DNA of 13,880 nucleotides. It comes from Anaerolineales bacterium (lineage in GTDB: Bacteria; Chloroflexota; Anaerolineae; 4572-78; NAK82). The translations under genes and the position numbers were made by a program. The DNA lies in NCBI GenBank assembly GCA_024643945.1, contig JAHELX010000092.1, forward strand, positions 1-13,880, read 5' to 3'. The notes below the pieces were generated by a model. That model was not told the DNA's origin, ran no database searches, and saw only the letters and a list, made by a program, of their open reading frames with translations. Each line of letters opens with the position of its first letter. Position 1 is the first letter of the stretch. Positions 7,733-13,880 of the stretch are shown here, in pieces.

Positions 7733-9016
7733 TCAGGCGGACCGCCGTCCGGCTCGTCCCCGCCGGTAGACCAGCGGAACCATCTCCGGCGCAGACTGAA
7801 CTGGCGCAGCCGGGAGCGGTTCATCAGGCAGCAGACCGGCCGGCCGGGGCGGGTCGCTAAAACGCCCGTAAATGTAACGGTACAGGTTGTAGGTGATGGC
7901 GGTTATCGGTGTAGCCAGCAGCACCCACCAGAAGCCAAACCGGCTCAAAGCCACGACAATCATGATCATCAGGGCCGGATGGATGTCTATTACGTTGCGC
8001 TCAACCCGGGGGATAACATAGGATGTCACTATCTGCTGCACGATGATGTAGAGGACAATGATAAGCAGGCCCAGTTGGGTTGAAACTGAGAAGCCGATCA
8101 ACACAGCCGGAATAGCTCCCAGAAATGGCCCAATAGAGGGGATCAGTTGGGTCAGGCCGGCAATCATCGCCAGCAGCAGTTGGTAGCGCAGCGCATTCTG
8201 CAACCCCATCAGCCGCACCAGTAGTTCCAGCCCCAGAAAGGTCAGCCCGGCTACAACCAGCGCCGTCAACAACTGCCCCCGGAGAAAAGCGCCGAAGGCC
8301 CGGTCTAAAATTCGCAGCACGGCCCAAAAGTCGGCGCGCAGCCAATCCGGCAGCAGCCGGTTGAGCCACCGGGCGGCCTGGCGCTGGTCTTGCAGGACCG
8401 TCAGCACCCAGGCGGGCACCACCAAAAAGCCCAGGATAAATCCAATCGTATTGACCAGGCCCAGGGTTGTGTTGATGACCAGATTAACCAGCCCGCTGAG
8501 ATAAGTTTGTGCGTTGGCCTGTACTTTGGCCACGGCCTGGGCGCGCAGGTTATCGACCACGGCCCGGGTGGGTTCCGGCAAGGTAGCCAGGTATTCATCA
8601 ACATGGCTTAAGTAACCGCGTATCTCCTCCAGCCCTGGCAGGGCCAAATAGGCGGCGTAAATCTGCTCGCCCACGATCGGCACGAACAAGGTAAAAAAGA
8701 GGATGACCAGGCCTGCAACCAGGCTCAAGACCAGCAGAATGGCGACCAGGCGAGGCAAAAACCGATCCAGCCGGTTGACCAGGGGCAGAACCGTATAAGC
8801 AATGACACCGCCCACCAAAAAGGGGGTTAAGACGATCCAGGTAGACCAGACCAGCCAGCCAATGACAGCCAGCGCCCCAAGGCTCAACACAAAGCGGACC
8901 AATGCGGCCGGCGTTACTCCGCGCAGGCGCAGCCAAAGTTGCTGCCAGGCCCCCGGAGACGGCTGGACCTGGGCGGCCGGCGTTTCCTGGATTACGGATG
9001 TGGGATCAGCTATCAT
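7733..9016 (-). CDS. AI-2E (PerM/YdiK-type) family permease
   Basis: This 427-aa protein starts at ATG 9016; AAGGAGGA ten bases upstream decides this over a TTG at 9043. After about 37 N-terminal residues come helices near 38-60, 62-82, 90-118, then a long soluble helical part (120-175), and a second helical bundle from about 176 to 380. The family signature GLTQLIPSIGPFLGAIPAVLIGF is at 287-309 and YVIPRVERNVIDIHP at 333-347. Members have been reported as AI-2 exporters, sodium/proton antiporters or of unknown function, so the substrate is open. The C-terminal 40 residues are Pro-rich and end in a basic string (YRRGRAGRRSA), longer than in typical members. It sits between the MFS and SPFH genes, 73 and 48 bp from them. 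Confidence 0.92.
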   Translation of the reverse strand: MIADPTSVIQETPAAQVQPSPGAWQQLWLRLRGVTPAALVRFVLSLGALAVIGWLVWSTWIVLTPFLVGGVIAYTVLPLVNRLDRFLPRLVAILLVLSLVAGLVILFFTLFVPIVGEQIYAAYLALPGLEEIRGYLSHVDEYLATLPEPTRAVVDNLRAQAVAKVQANAQTYLSGLVNLVINTTLGLVNTIGFILGFLVVPAWVLTVLQDQRQAARWLNRLLPDWLRADFWAVLRILDRAFGAFLRGQLLTALVVAGLTFLGLELLVRLMGLQNALRYQLLLAMIAGLTQLIPSIGPFLGAIPAVLIGFSVSTQLGLLIIVLYIIVQQIVTSYVIPRVERNVIDIHPALMIMIVVALSRFGFWWVLLATPITAITYNLYRYIYGRFSDPPRPAGLLPDEPLPAAPVQSAPEMVPLVYRRGRAGRRSA

Positions 9017-9026
9017 CAAGTAGTTT

Positions 9027-9032
9027 CCTCCT
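9027..9032 (-). promoter_or_regulatory. Ribosome-binding site deciding the AI-2E permease start
   Basis: A minus-strand AGGAGG lies ten bases before ATG 9016. It lies inside the frame that would be added by a TTG start at 9043, arguing that the shorter protein is made. Confidence 0.75.
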
Positions 9033-9089
9033 TGCAGTACCAATTAGATGTTTGGTTCGTCATTTTGTTATGGTTCCCTTCCTTTTAGC

Positions 9090-10631
9090 TCATCGGCTGT
9101 TGTCGTTTGTCTGCCGTCCATAATTGCGCATTCCGAACCAGATGATAACGCCGCTAACCAACAATACCACGGCCATTAGAAGCATGGTTTGAGCAATACC
9201 CATCGCATACGCGGTACGGGCGCCCTCGAAAAGCTGGTCCAGGATAGACTGAGAGATGCCCGGATAACGGGTAGACAGCGAGTCGTTCATTGCGCTGCGT
9301 AATACATCCACAGCCTTCTGGATTTGTTCTGTTGTTAACCCGGCCTGGGCTCCCAGGTTGAAAAAAGCACGCCCCGCGAATGCAACTGCTAACGTAGTGC
9401 TCAGTGCAATTCCTGCGGCAGAACCGGATTCCACGCCGACAGAGTTCGACGATGAAGCCGCACCAGCTATATCGTCCGGTGCGGAAGACATCAACGCCGC
9501 CACACGCGTTGGGTTGGTCAACCCATAACCCACGGCGATCAGCCCCAGCCCCAGGCCCACAACCCAATAGGGCGGGAAAATCCCAAGGGTCGTCAGCAGC
9601 AGCGCGCCCACCAGCATGGTGAATATACCGCTCAGGATCGCTCCCCGTGCGCCCAGGCGATCAGCCAGCTTACCGGCAAACGGCCCGGAAAGCGTCGTCC
9701 CAAGGTAAAACGGGATCAAGGCCATGCTGGCGGTAAACGCGCTGTAAGACAGCCCATTCTGGAAATAGGTCTGCATCAGGTGATTGATAGGCATCACGAC
9801 GAAGAAGATACCAAATCCAGCCAGGAAGGCGCTGCGAAATACCGGCTGACGGAAGAGCGAGAGCTGCAAGGCCGGATTTGGCGTGCGCTTTTCCCACCAG
9901 ATGAATACCAGCAAAAAAATAAAGCCAACCAGCATGGAAATGCCGACCGCAATATTGGCGAATCCACGGCTCCCCGCCAGGAGAAAACTGCCCACCAGGC
10001 CGATCATAGCCACCGCGCTGAAGATGACTCCACCCACATCCACCTTCTTTGCCTGCGGGTCTTTGCTTTCCAGGGCATGCTTGCGAATGATGAGATACGC
10101 CAGCGTCGCCGTGGTAATGGAAATCGAAAATGTGGCGCGCCACCCTACCGAATCGCTCAGCCTACCTGCCAGCAATGGCAGAAAAGCCTCGCCCAGCCCC
10201 ACCGCGGCCGTAAAGATGCCCAACGCTAAACTGCGTTGCCGCTTTTCAAATTCTATGGTTATCATTGCCACTGCCAGGGGGGTTGTAATGGCGCTGAAAA
10301 CACCATCCAGGCCGCGCGTCACGGTTAGAAATTGTATGGATGGAGAAACCGCTTGCAACACCAGTGAGACAATCAGGCCCAATCCGGCCAACAGGAAAAC
10401 GCGTTTACGGCCGTACAGATCACCCAGTGAGCCAGATGCCAAAACAAACGCCGCTACACATAGTTGAGCCGCGCTCGTGAGCAGTTGAATCTGGCTCACA
10501 GAAGCATCGAAATACCCCTGGATTGTCGGCAGCGCGGCGTTGAAGTTGGGGCCATCGGCCACGGTAGCCAGGTAAAGCAGGGTGGCGCCTGCCAGCACCC
10601 ACCATTTCCTACGGTTTGGGTCGGTTCTCAC
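9090..10631 (-). CDS. MFS transporter, DHA2 (14-helix drug:H+ antiporter) type
   Basis: This intact 513-aa transporter begins at GTG 10631; no ATG lies near the first helix, and AAGGAG is about eleven bases upstream. Helix 1 is near 11-30, followed by a variant of the DHA2 signature (VADGPNFNAALPTIQ, where family members usually have LDxTIVNVALP). Motif A is GSLGDLYGRKRVFLL at 67-81. RGLDGVFSAITTPLAVAMI near 106-124 corresponds to motif B, and the helix 5 region (GLGEAFLPLLAGRLSD) to motif C. Fourteen helices are expected from the hydrophobic pattern. A soluble loop of about 55 residues (FNLGAQAGLTTEQIQKAV and after) separates the last two helices, as in EmrB/QacA-like proteins. The likely role is proton-driven export of toxic or amphipathic compounds; the substrate is unknown. 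It lies 95 bp after the broken DUF2252 gene. Confidence 0.92.
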   Translation of the reverse strand: MRTDPNRRKWWVLAGATLLYLATVADGPNFNAALPTIQGYFDASVSQIQLLTSAAQLCVAAFVLASGSLGDLYGRKRVFLLAGLGLIVSLVLQAVSPSIQFLTVTRGLDGVFSAITTPLAVAMITIEFEKRQRSLALGIFTAAVGLGEAFLPLLAGRLSDSVGWRATFSISITTATLAYLIIRKHALESKDPQAKKVDVGGVIFSAVAMIGLVGSFLLAGSRGFANIAVGISMLVGFIFLLVFIWWEKRTPNPALQLSLFRQPVFRSAFLAGFGIFFVVMPINHLMQTYFQNGLSYSAFTASMALIPFYLGTTLSGPFAGKLADRLGARGAILSGIFTMLVGALLLTTLGIFPPYWVVGLGLGLIAVGYGLTNPTRVAALMSSAPDDIAGAASSSNSVGVESGSAAGIALSTTLAVAFAGRAFFNLGAQAGLTTEQIQKAVDVLRSAMNDSLSTRYPGISQSILDQLFEGARTAYAMGIAQTMLLMAVVLLVSGVIIWFGMRNYGRQTNDNSR

Positions 10632-10634
10632 GGT

Positions 10635-10647
10635 AGGAGTTACTCCT
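10635..10647 (-). promoter_or_regulatory. Small hairpin holding the MFS ribosome-binding site
   Basis: On the minus strand AGGAG-TAA-CTCCT forms a 5-bp stem with a 3-nt loop. The left arm is the Shine-Dalgarno sequence of the GTG-started MFS gene, so folding would hide it. The stem is short and its regulatory effect is only a possibility. Confidence 0.35.
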
Positions 10648-10655
10648 TTTTGTAC

Positions 10656-10715
10656 TTAGGCGAACGGACCACTCGCCACATTGAAGATGCCGAACAGTAA
10701 GAGAACAACCGTCAA
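10656..10715 (-). CDS. Possible 19-aa hydrophobic peptide (doubtful)
   Basis: A TTG at 10715 opens a frame reading LTVVLLLFGIFNVASGPFA and ending at TAA 10656. It sits in the 95-bp gap between DUF2252 and the MFS gene. The composition fits one membrane helix. No well-spaced ribosome-binding site is seen (a GGAGG lies about 16 bases before), and the frame is open further upstream into the DUF2252 end. It could be chance. Confidence 0.2.
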   Translation of the reverse strand: MTVVLLLFGIFNVASGPFA

Positions 10716-10726
10716 TACCTGGCCGC

Positions 10727-11474
10727 TTATTCCTCCATACGCGCCTCGACCTGTCCGGAACGGATCGCCGCCATCAATGCTGCGTGGTCGTGTTCGTTTT
10801 GATCGGCATAGGCCAGGCTGAAATCGACCAGGGCATCCTCAAACGCGTTGTTCTTCCCCATATACCCCGCCAGGACGGCGGCATCGCCGGAACGGGCATG
10901 TGCCCGCGCCAAAGCCTGCCCACACAGATTGGCATAAGATTTCAGATTCGCAGGTTCCATGATTTCCACCACAGGCTTGATCTTGGCATCGCGCAGTTGG
11001 CGAGCGTAATAGTCCAACCCCTGGCTTCCTGTTCCCGTGTACCAACCCAGGAACAGATCACCGGCGGCCTGCATCAGTCTCTGACCCACCACGACTCGCT
11101 GCCCGGCGTGCGTGTACGGGCTGGCGCCGGCGTAAGGCTCCAGCACCGATTGGCGCGCTTGTTTCAACTGGATGAAAAGCGGATCGCCATTGCCAGAGAT
11201 AAACAGAGCGACGCCGCAAAAAGTGCCCACACTACCCACGCCGACAACTTTGATGGCGACATCGACAAGCTTGTAACGGCTCAAGAGCACGCGCCGCTCT
11301 GGAGAGAGTGAGGCGAGATAATCGGATACCGCTCGCTCCGACTCGGCGCGAAACTCTTCGGAACGGGTATCGTCGTAATGGAAGATGAGCGGCGGCTGGT
11401 CGACGATGCGCGGCGCGTCTCCAGCGACAAACGTCATCTTGGCAAACTCTTTTTCATGAGCGCTTTGCTCGGTT
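10727..11474 (-). pseudogene. DUF2252 family protein, C-terminal half (gene interrupted by a MITE)
   Basis: This is the second half of the DUF2252 gene that begins at 12351. Genuine sequence starts at the duplicated target site (codons TEQSAHEKEFAKMT); upstream of it the frame reads into the inserted element. In the repaired 477-aa protein this half covers residues 232-477. Visible family features are GDAPRIVDQPPLIF, RYKLVDVAIKVVGVGSVGT (repaired 296-313), DPLFIQLKQARQSVLEPY and ALARAHARSGD. The GVGSVGT followed about 20 residues later by IQLKQA resembles a kinase-type glycine loop and Lys, though this is only a resemblance. Independent expression would need an internal start such as ATG 11437, which has only a weak ribosome-binding site. 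Frame and motifs are undamaged, so the disruption looks recent. The MFS gene follows after 95 bp. Confidence 0.88.
11467..11474. repeat. Target-site duplication, left copy (GCTCGGTT)
   Basis: This 8-bp sequence abuts the left inverted repeat of the inserted element and is repeated exactly at 11658-11665. On the coding strand it reads AACCGAGC and encodes part of T-E-Q. Confidence 0.85.
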
Positions 11475-11506
11475 GGTAGCTCCACACTTAACCGTGGATC
11501 GCCTGG

Positions 11507-11530
11507 AGCCAATGATTGAAATCATCGGCT
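11507..11530. repeat. MITE internal hairpin 1
   Basis: ATGATT-GA-AATCAT at 11512-11525 extends outward through one A/C mismatch with AGCC/GGCT to give ten paired positions. Confidence 0.75.
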
Positions 11531-11539
11531 GGAATGAAA

Positions 11540-11558
11540 AGTGCGTTCAAAACGCACT
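11540..11558. repeat. MITE internal hairpin 2
   Basis: AGTGCGTT-CAA-AACGCACT is a perfect 8-bp stem with a 3-nt loop. Confidence 0.85.
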
Positions 11559-11573
11559 AAAATGGCGTAGTTC

Positions 11574-11592
11574 AACCTGTTTTTAACAGGTT
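11574..11592. repeat. MITE internal hairpin 3
   Basis: AACCTGTT-TTT-AACAGGTT is a perfect 8-bp stem with a 3-nt loop, matching hairpin 2 in geometry but not in sequence. Confidence 0.85.
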
Positions 11593-11606
11593 TTGTGTGC
11601 CAGTGG

Positions 11607-11620
11607 GGCGTTTCAACGCC
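11607..11620. repeat. MITE internal hairpin 4
   Basis: GGCGTT-TC-AACGCC is a 6-bp inverted repeat with a 2-base centre, in practice a 5-bp stem and 4-nt loop. Confidence 0.75.
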
Positions 11621-11652
11621 TCGCGACAAGGCTACCACGGTTTAGTGCAGTG

Positions 11653-12351
11653 CTACCGCTCGGTTTCCTTGGCCAGTTTATTGGTATAAAACCGTTTGCT
11701 CTCCTTATCTTTGATGTTGGCGATGATCTGCTCCAGATCCATAGCCTCATACCAGGCTTGCAGCACTGGCATGGAGGCATACTCCCACATGTGTTGGCGG
11801 TAGCTCAGGGCTGCCAGCCAGGCAGCTTCGCGGCAGTCGTTCTTTTTGAAGCCATTGGCGCGCCCGGCAATCACGAAACTCGCCGTCAAGCGCTTTACAT
11901 CCCATTCCCAAGGCGCCATCGAAGTCTCATCAAAGTCATTGATGTCGAAAACAAGTTTGCGCTCCGCGGTGGCAAATCCGCCAAAGTTCAAAAGATGACA
12001 ATCGCCGCAAATTTGGAGCTTCACACCCGTGGATGGCGTGTGGGACAGATCGTAGGCCATGATAGCCGCTGCGCCCCGGTAGAACGCAAATGGGTTGGCG
12101 GCCATGCGTCCGTAGCGAATGGGGACGAGCTCCTCCATCCTGCCCCGGCTGTTTTTGATCAACAGCTCAACCGGGTCGGCCCGGTCGGCAGGCGGGCTCC
12201 ACTCAGCATGTGATTTTCGAGAACATTGCTGGCGCAGCGCCTTTCCGGCAGCAATCCGTTCCTCAAGCCGGCCAGTATGGGTCTGCGGCAATTGGGCCAG
12301 GAATTCATCTGTTCCCATGTCCTCAGGCGATGGTTTCTTTGCAGTGGACAT
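11653..12351 (-). pseudogene. DUF2252 family protein, N-terminal half (truncated by MITE insertion)
   Basis: ATG 12351 has AGGAG seven bases upstream and opens 232 residues ending at a TAG contributed by the inserted element. Only the last residue is foreign. DUF2252 hallmarks are GKALRQQCSRKSHAEW (36-51), VPIRYGRMAANPFAFYRGAA (76-95), ICGDCHLLNFGGF (114-126), and LVFDINDFDET then PWEWDVKRL (133-154). Full-length family members run to roughly 400-480 residues and contain a second half, which lies beyond the insertion. The GDCHxxN and DINDFDE motifs resemble the catalytic and metal-binding motifs of aminoglycoside phosphotransferase-type kinases. The function of DUF2252 is not established. It is the only gene in the cluster with no signal or membrane segment. 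DUF4239 ends 39 bp upstream. Confidence 0.9.
11658..11665. repeat. Target-site duplication, right copy (GCTCGGTT)
   Basis: This is an exact second copy of 11467-11474, directly adjoining the right inverted repeat of the element. Confidence 0.85.
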
Positions 12352-12390
12352 AATTTTCTCCTATTACTGGCAAATATTTTTCTCCAGAGC

Positions 12391-13197
12391 TTAAGGTTGA
12401 GCGCTCAACTGGCTCTGCAGGTCGAGCAGGGCTTGGTAGGATACCCTAAGCAGCCCCGCCTGGCTGCGACTCAGGTCTACGATCAACAGAAACACCACCG
12501 ACAGGATCAACACGAATGCAATCAAAGCAATCAGATTCCGCTTTTCTGCATAGCCGGCGTGTAAGCCGACCTGCCCCAGGGCCAAAATTGCCATCAAAAA
12601 GAGGCCAAGCACAATGACCCACGGCACGCGTGAAACCAACTCAACATTGATCCGGTCGGTATGCAGGTCTATGACCTCGTTCAATGAGGCAATGTAGAGC
12701 GCGAGAGTGGGCGAGGAATCCTCTTTGGCCAGGGTTTCGGCCCGCGTCCACAGTTCGTTGTGGATCTCTTCCGAACGGGCTATGGCCTGGGCGATCTTGG
12801 CCCGCTCCCGAGCCTCCAGTCGCTGGTCCACATATTCGCGCAGCAATTGGCGTGACTCTGCAGCGTATGGATCGGGCAGATAGCCGGCGCGCAGGTAGGT
12901 AGTACCGATGGCATTGGCTTCGTCGACCACCGCCTGGCGCCTGACCGACAAGGAGCTTACGGCGATGCTGATGACGAATGCCAACAGAAAGGCGAGTAGC
13001 GCCAGGGTAGCTCCATTTAGTGCGCCCACACTGGCCTCGGCCTTATCGGGCCGGGAACGTTGCATAGTTTTACTCAGACGGTAGCCGGCCTCGGTGGCTA
13101 GCAGCAGCACAACTACCGAAATGACGTACACAGCCCACACCGGCAGTAAATCCAGGGGTTGAAGCTGGACTAGATCATTAGCTTGATTGGGTGACAT
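12391..13197 (-). CDS. DUF4239 (bestrophin-like domain) membrane protein
   Basis: This 268-aa protein starts at ATG 13197, with AAGGAG about nine bases upstream. Four membrane segments fall near 17-38, 60-82, 192-213 and 221-242. Between the two pairs lies a charged helical part. It holds the motif SVRRQAVVDEANAIGTTYLRAGYLPDP (84-110) followed by LLREYVDQRLEARE, the pattern of the DUF4239 bestrophin-like family. Bestrophins are anion channels, but channel activity in DUF4239 proteins is not established, so an ion-transport role is inference from the name and topology. A shorter helix-rich stretch closes the C-terminus. It lies 39 bp before the DUF2252 gene and is probably on the same transcript. 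Confidence 0.85.
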   Translation of the reverse strand: MSPNQANDLVQLQPLDLLPVWAVYVISVVVLLLATEAGYRLSKTMQRSRPDKAEASVGALNGATLALLAFLLAFVISIAVSSLSVRRQAVVDEANAIGTTYLRAGYLPDPYAAESRQLLREYVDQRLEARERAKIAQAIARSEEIHNELWTRAETLAKEDSSPTLALYIASLNEVIDLHTDRINVELVSRVPWVIVLGLFLMAILALGQVGLHAGYAEKRNLIALIAFVLILSVVFLLIVDLSRSQAGLLRVSYQALLDLQSQLSAQP

Positions 13198-13332
13198 TAC
13201 ACTTTCTCCTTATCAGTCAGCAACCACACGACCTCCGTGAGTAGATACACTTTAAGTCAGAAGCAGATCGAGAGACTGAGAACTGAGCATGGTATCCTCG
13301 TGGTGACATTTATCCCTCGGAATTATTCGGAC

Positions 13333-13371
13333 CCCGGTGCAACGCACTTAACAAGAGTCCATTGCACCGGG
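13333..13371. repeat. Strong intergenic inverted repeat
   Basis: CCCGGTGCAA at 13333-13342 pairs perfectly with TTGCACCGGG at 13362-13371 around a 19-nt loop. No run of T follows on either strand, so it is not a standard intrinsic terminator. Confidence 0.7.
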
Positions 13372-13432
13372 ACGACTCTCCTGTGCCTGTTAGCTACTGG
13401 GCATTCAAGCCAGGCATATAGCCCCAGGGCAG

Positions 13433-13447
13433 GCTGAGGCGCTCAGC
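13433..13447. repeat. Short hairpin after the 95-aa membrane protein gene
   Basis: GCTGAG-GCG-CTCAGC is a perfect 6-bp stem about 40 bp downstream of that gene's stop codon. It may slow or end transcription weakly, but lacks a U-tract. Confidence 0.4.
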
Positions 13448-13486
13448 GCCGAAGAATCTCAGCTGGAAACATATGAGGTCCTGGTA

Positions 13487-13774
13487 TTAGGGCCCCTGAT
13501 AGAAGCTTGCATCCTTTCTCCGAGCTGCGCTCGCCCCATAGGCTGCCACGTCTGCCAGGAGAGCCAGGCCCAGCCAGAGCCAGTCGAACCCAAACACCGG
13601 AAAGATCATGCTATAAACAAAAGTCGTCCACGGCAGGAAGATGAGCCCCAAAAGCGGCACCAACCAGCCGTTGAAGGCCGCCGAGATCTTGAGCTGGCCG
13701 TAGGGAAGCAGCCAGTAGACCAGGAAGGCCAGACGTGGCCCAAACACAGAGAGGGTAGCAAATAAACAGCACAT
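13487..13774 (-). CDS. Small hypothetical membrane protein
   Basis: This 95-aa protein starts at ATG 13774, with AAGGAG nine bases upstream. It begins MCCLFATLSVFGPRLAFLVYWLL and has three likely membrane segments (about 5-25, 35-60, 63-82). Conserved-looking strings are LLGLIFLPWTTFVY at 41-54 and GFDWLWLGLALLADVAAYG at 62-80, with a short basic tail. I recognise the overall pattern as a small hypothetical membrane family seen in Actinobacteria and Chloroflexota, but know of no function. The GFDW and LAD residues between and within the helices are the best candidates for a functional site. The 289-bp gap after it makes shared transcription with the main cluster uncertain. Confidence 0.8.
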   Translation of the reverse strand: MCCLFATLSVFGPRLAFLVYWLLPYGQLKISAAFNGWLVPLLGLIFLPWTTFVYSMIFPVFGFDWLWLGLALLADVAAYGASAARRKDASFYQGP

Positions 13775-13880
13775 TTCAGTTTTCTCCTTTTCTTTGAAGA
13801 TTTAATCAGCTATTTTGGATTGTCGCCAAGGTTTGATAACAGACTTTAGCTTCCTCCTTTCTCCTGAAACGCAAACCAGG
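13775..13880 (-). other. Leader region upstream of the 95-aa gene
   Basis: This purine-rich minus-strand stretch holds the gene's AAGGAG and a second strong AGGAG/GGAGG cluster near 13849-13865 with no good start codon after it. Two minus frames are open into the edge (stops near 13800-13810), so the end of an upstream gene could lie here, but neither frame is recognisable. Confidence 0.3.

Larger units (their letters stand above)
11475..11657. mobile_element. Non-autonomous MITE-type element inserted in the DUF2252 gene
   Basis: This 183-bp element has no coding capacity. Its ends are 23-bp imperfect inverted repeats (11475-11497 and 11635-11657, 19 of 23 positions matching). Both begin GGTAGC and share AACCGTGG at the inner end. 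Exact 8-bp direct repeats flank it. Deleting the element plus one repeat copy (191 bp) brings the two DUF2252 halves into one frame, which shows it is a real insertion. The end of the element supplies the stop codon (TAG within GGTAGC) that ends the N-terminal fragment. The interior is unusually structured, with four hairpins. No transposase is in the window. Eight-base duplications occur in several IS families (IS66, ISL3, IS256 and IS1595 among them), so the parent family is unassigned. Confidence 0.88.
13198..13486. other. Intergenic region with two overlapping hairpins
   Basis: This 289-bp gap between the 95-aa gene and DUF4239 holds no believable gene. A GTG-started 66-codon plus-strand frame at 13237 lacks a ribosome-binding site. 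The region carries a 10-bp-stem hairpin at 13333-13371, a competing 6-bp hairpin at 13354-13379, and a third hairpin (GCTGAG-GCG-CTCAGC) at 13433-13447. A promoter for the downstream genes may lie here, but I could not identify convincing -35/-10 boxes. Confidence 0.5.

Noticed and set aside
11475..11657. CRISPR array or attenuator
   Set aside because: The hairpins have different sequences, so there is no direct repeat; the flanking duplication and inverted ends point to transposition.
13237..13437. Plus-strand 66-codon frame in the intergenic region
   Set aside because: GTG start without a ribosome-binding site, no recognisable motif, and it runs across strong hairpins; likely chance.
13433..13447. 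Intrinsic terminator
   Set aside because: Only six base pairs and no T-run after the stem in either direction.

Overview
The window reads as chromosomal DNA from an environmental bacterium, moderately GC-rich. The best guess is Chloroflexota (Anaerolineae-like). This is inferred from style, not from a marker gene: Thr-Pro-rich linkers after a lipoprotein signal, a WD40-like PD40 lipoprotein, and a LysM protein running into a META-type domain. There is no rRNA, tRNA, CRISPR array, transposase or phage gene.

All eleven recognisable genes lie on the minus strand, so transcription runs from high to low coordinates. In that order they are: a 95-aa membrane protein (13774-13487); a DUF4239-like membrane protein (13197-12391); a DUF2252 gene split in two (12351-10727); an MFS exporter (10631-9090); an AI-2E/PerM permease (9016-7733); an SPFH/band-7 protein (7684-6434); a second MFS transporter split by a frameshift (6407-4864); an MscS channel (4871-3813); a 12-blade PD40 lipoprotein (3786-1879); a YihY/BrkB protein (1875-916); and a secreted LysM protein cut by the window edge (853-1). 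Spacing tightens toward the low end. MFS/MscS overlap by 8 bp, MscS/PD40 are 26 bp apart and PD40/YihY 3 bp apart, so these are probably co-transcribed. Every gene is membrane-bound or exported except DUF2252. The set looks like an envelope-stress or membrane-homeostasis cluster, which is inference.

The clearest discovery is in the DUF2252 gene. A 183-bp non-coding element (11475-11657) has 23-bp imperfect terminal inverted repeats (19/23 match) and is flanked by an 8-bp direct repeat, GCTCGGTT. Removing the element plus one repeat copy (191 bp) restores one continuous 477-codon reading frame. It is therefore a MITE-type insertion that broke the gene. Its interior holds four short hairpins at nearly regular spacing of about 31 to 34 bp. 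The insertion separates two motif blocks that resemble a kinase catalytic loop and a kinase glycine loop in reversed order, which suggests DUF2252 may be a circularly permuted kinase-like fold (hypothesis).

The second broken gene, the MFS transporter at 4864-6407, is joined by restoring one base in a G5 run at 5703-5707. This is either a sequencing error or a recent mutation. The intergenic stretch 13198-13486 holds a 10-bp-stem hairpin overlapping a weaker alternative hairpin, with no U-tract.
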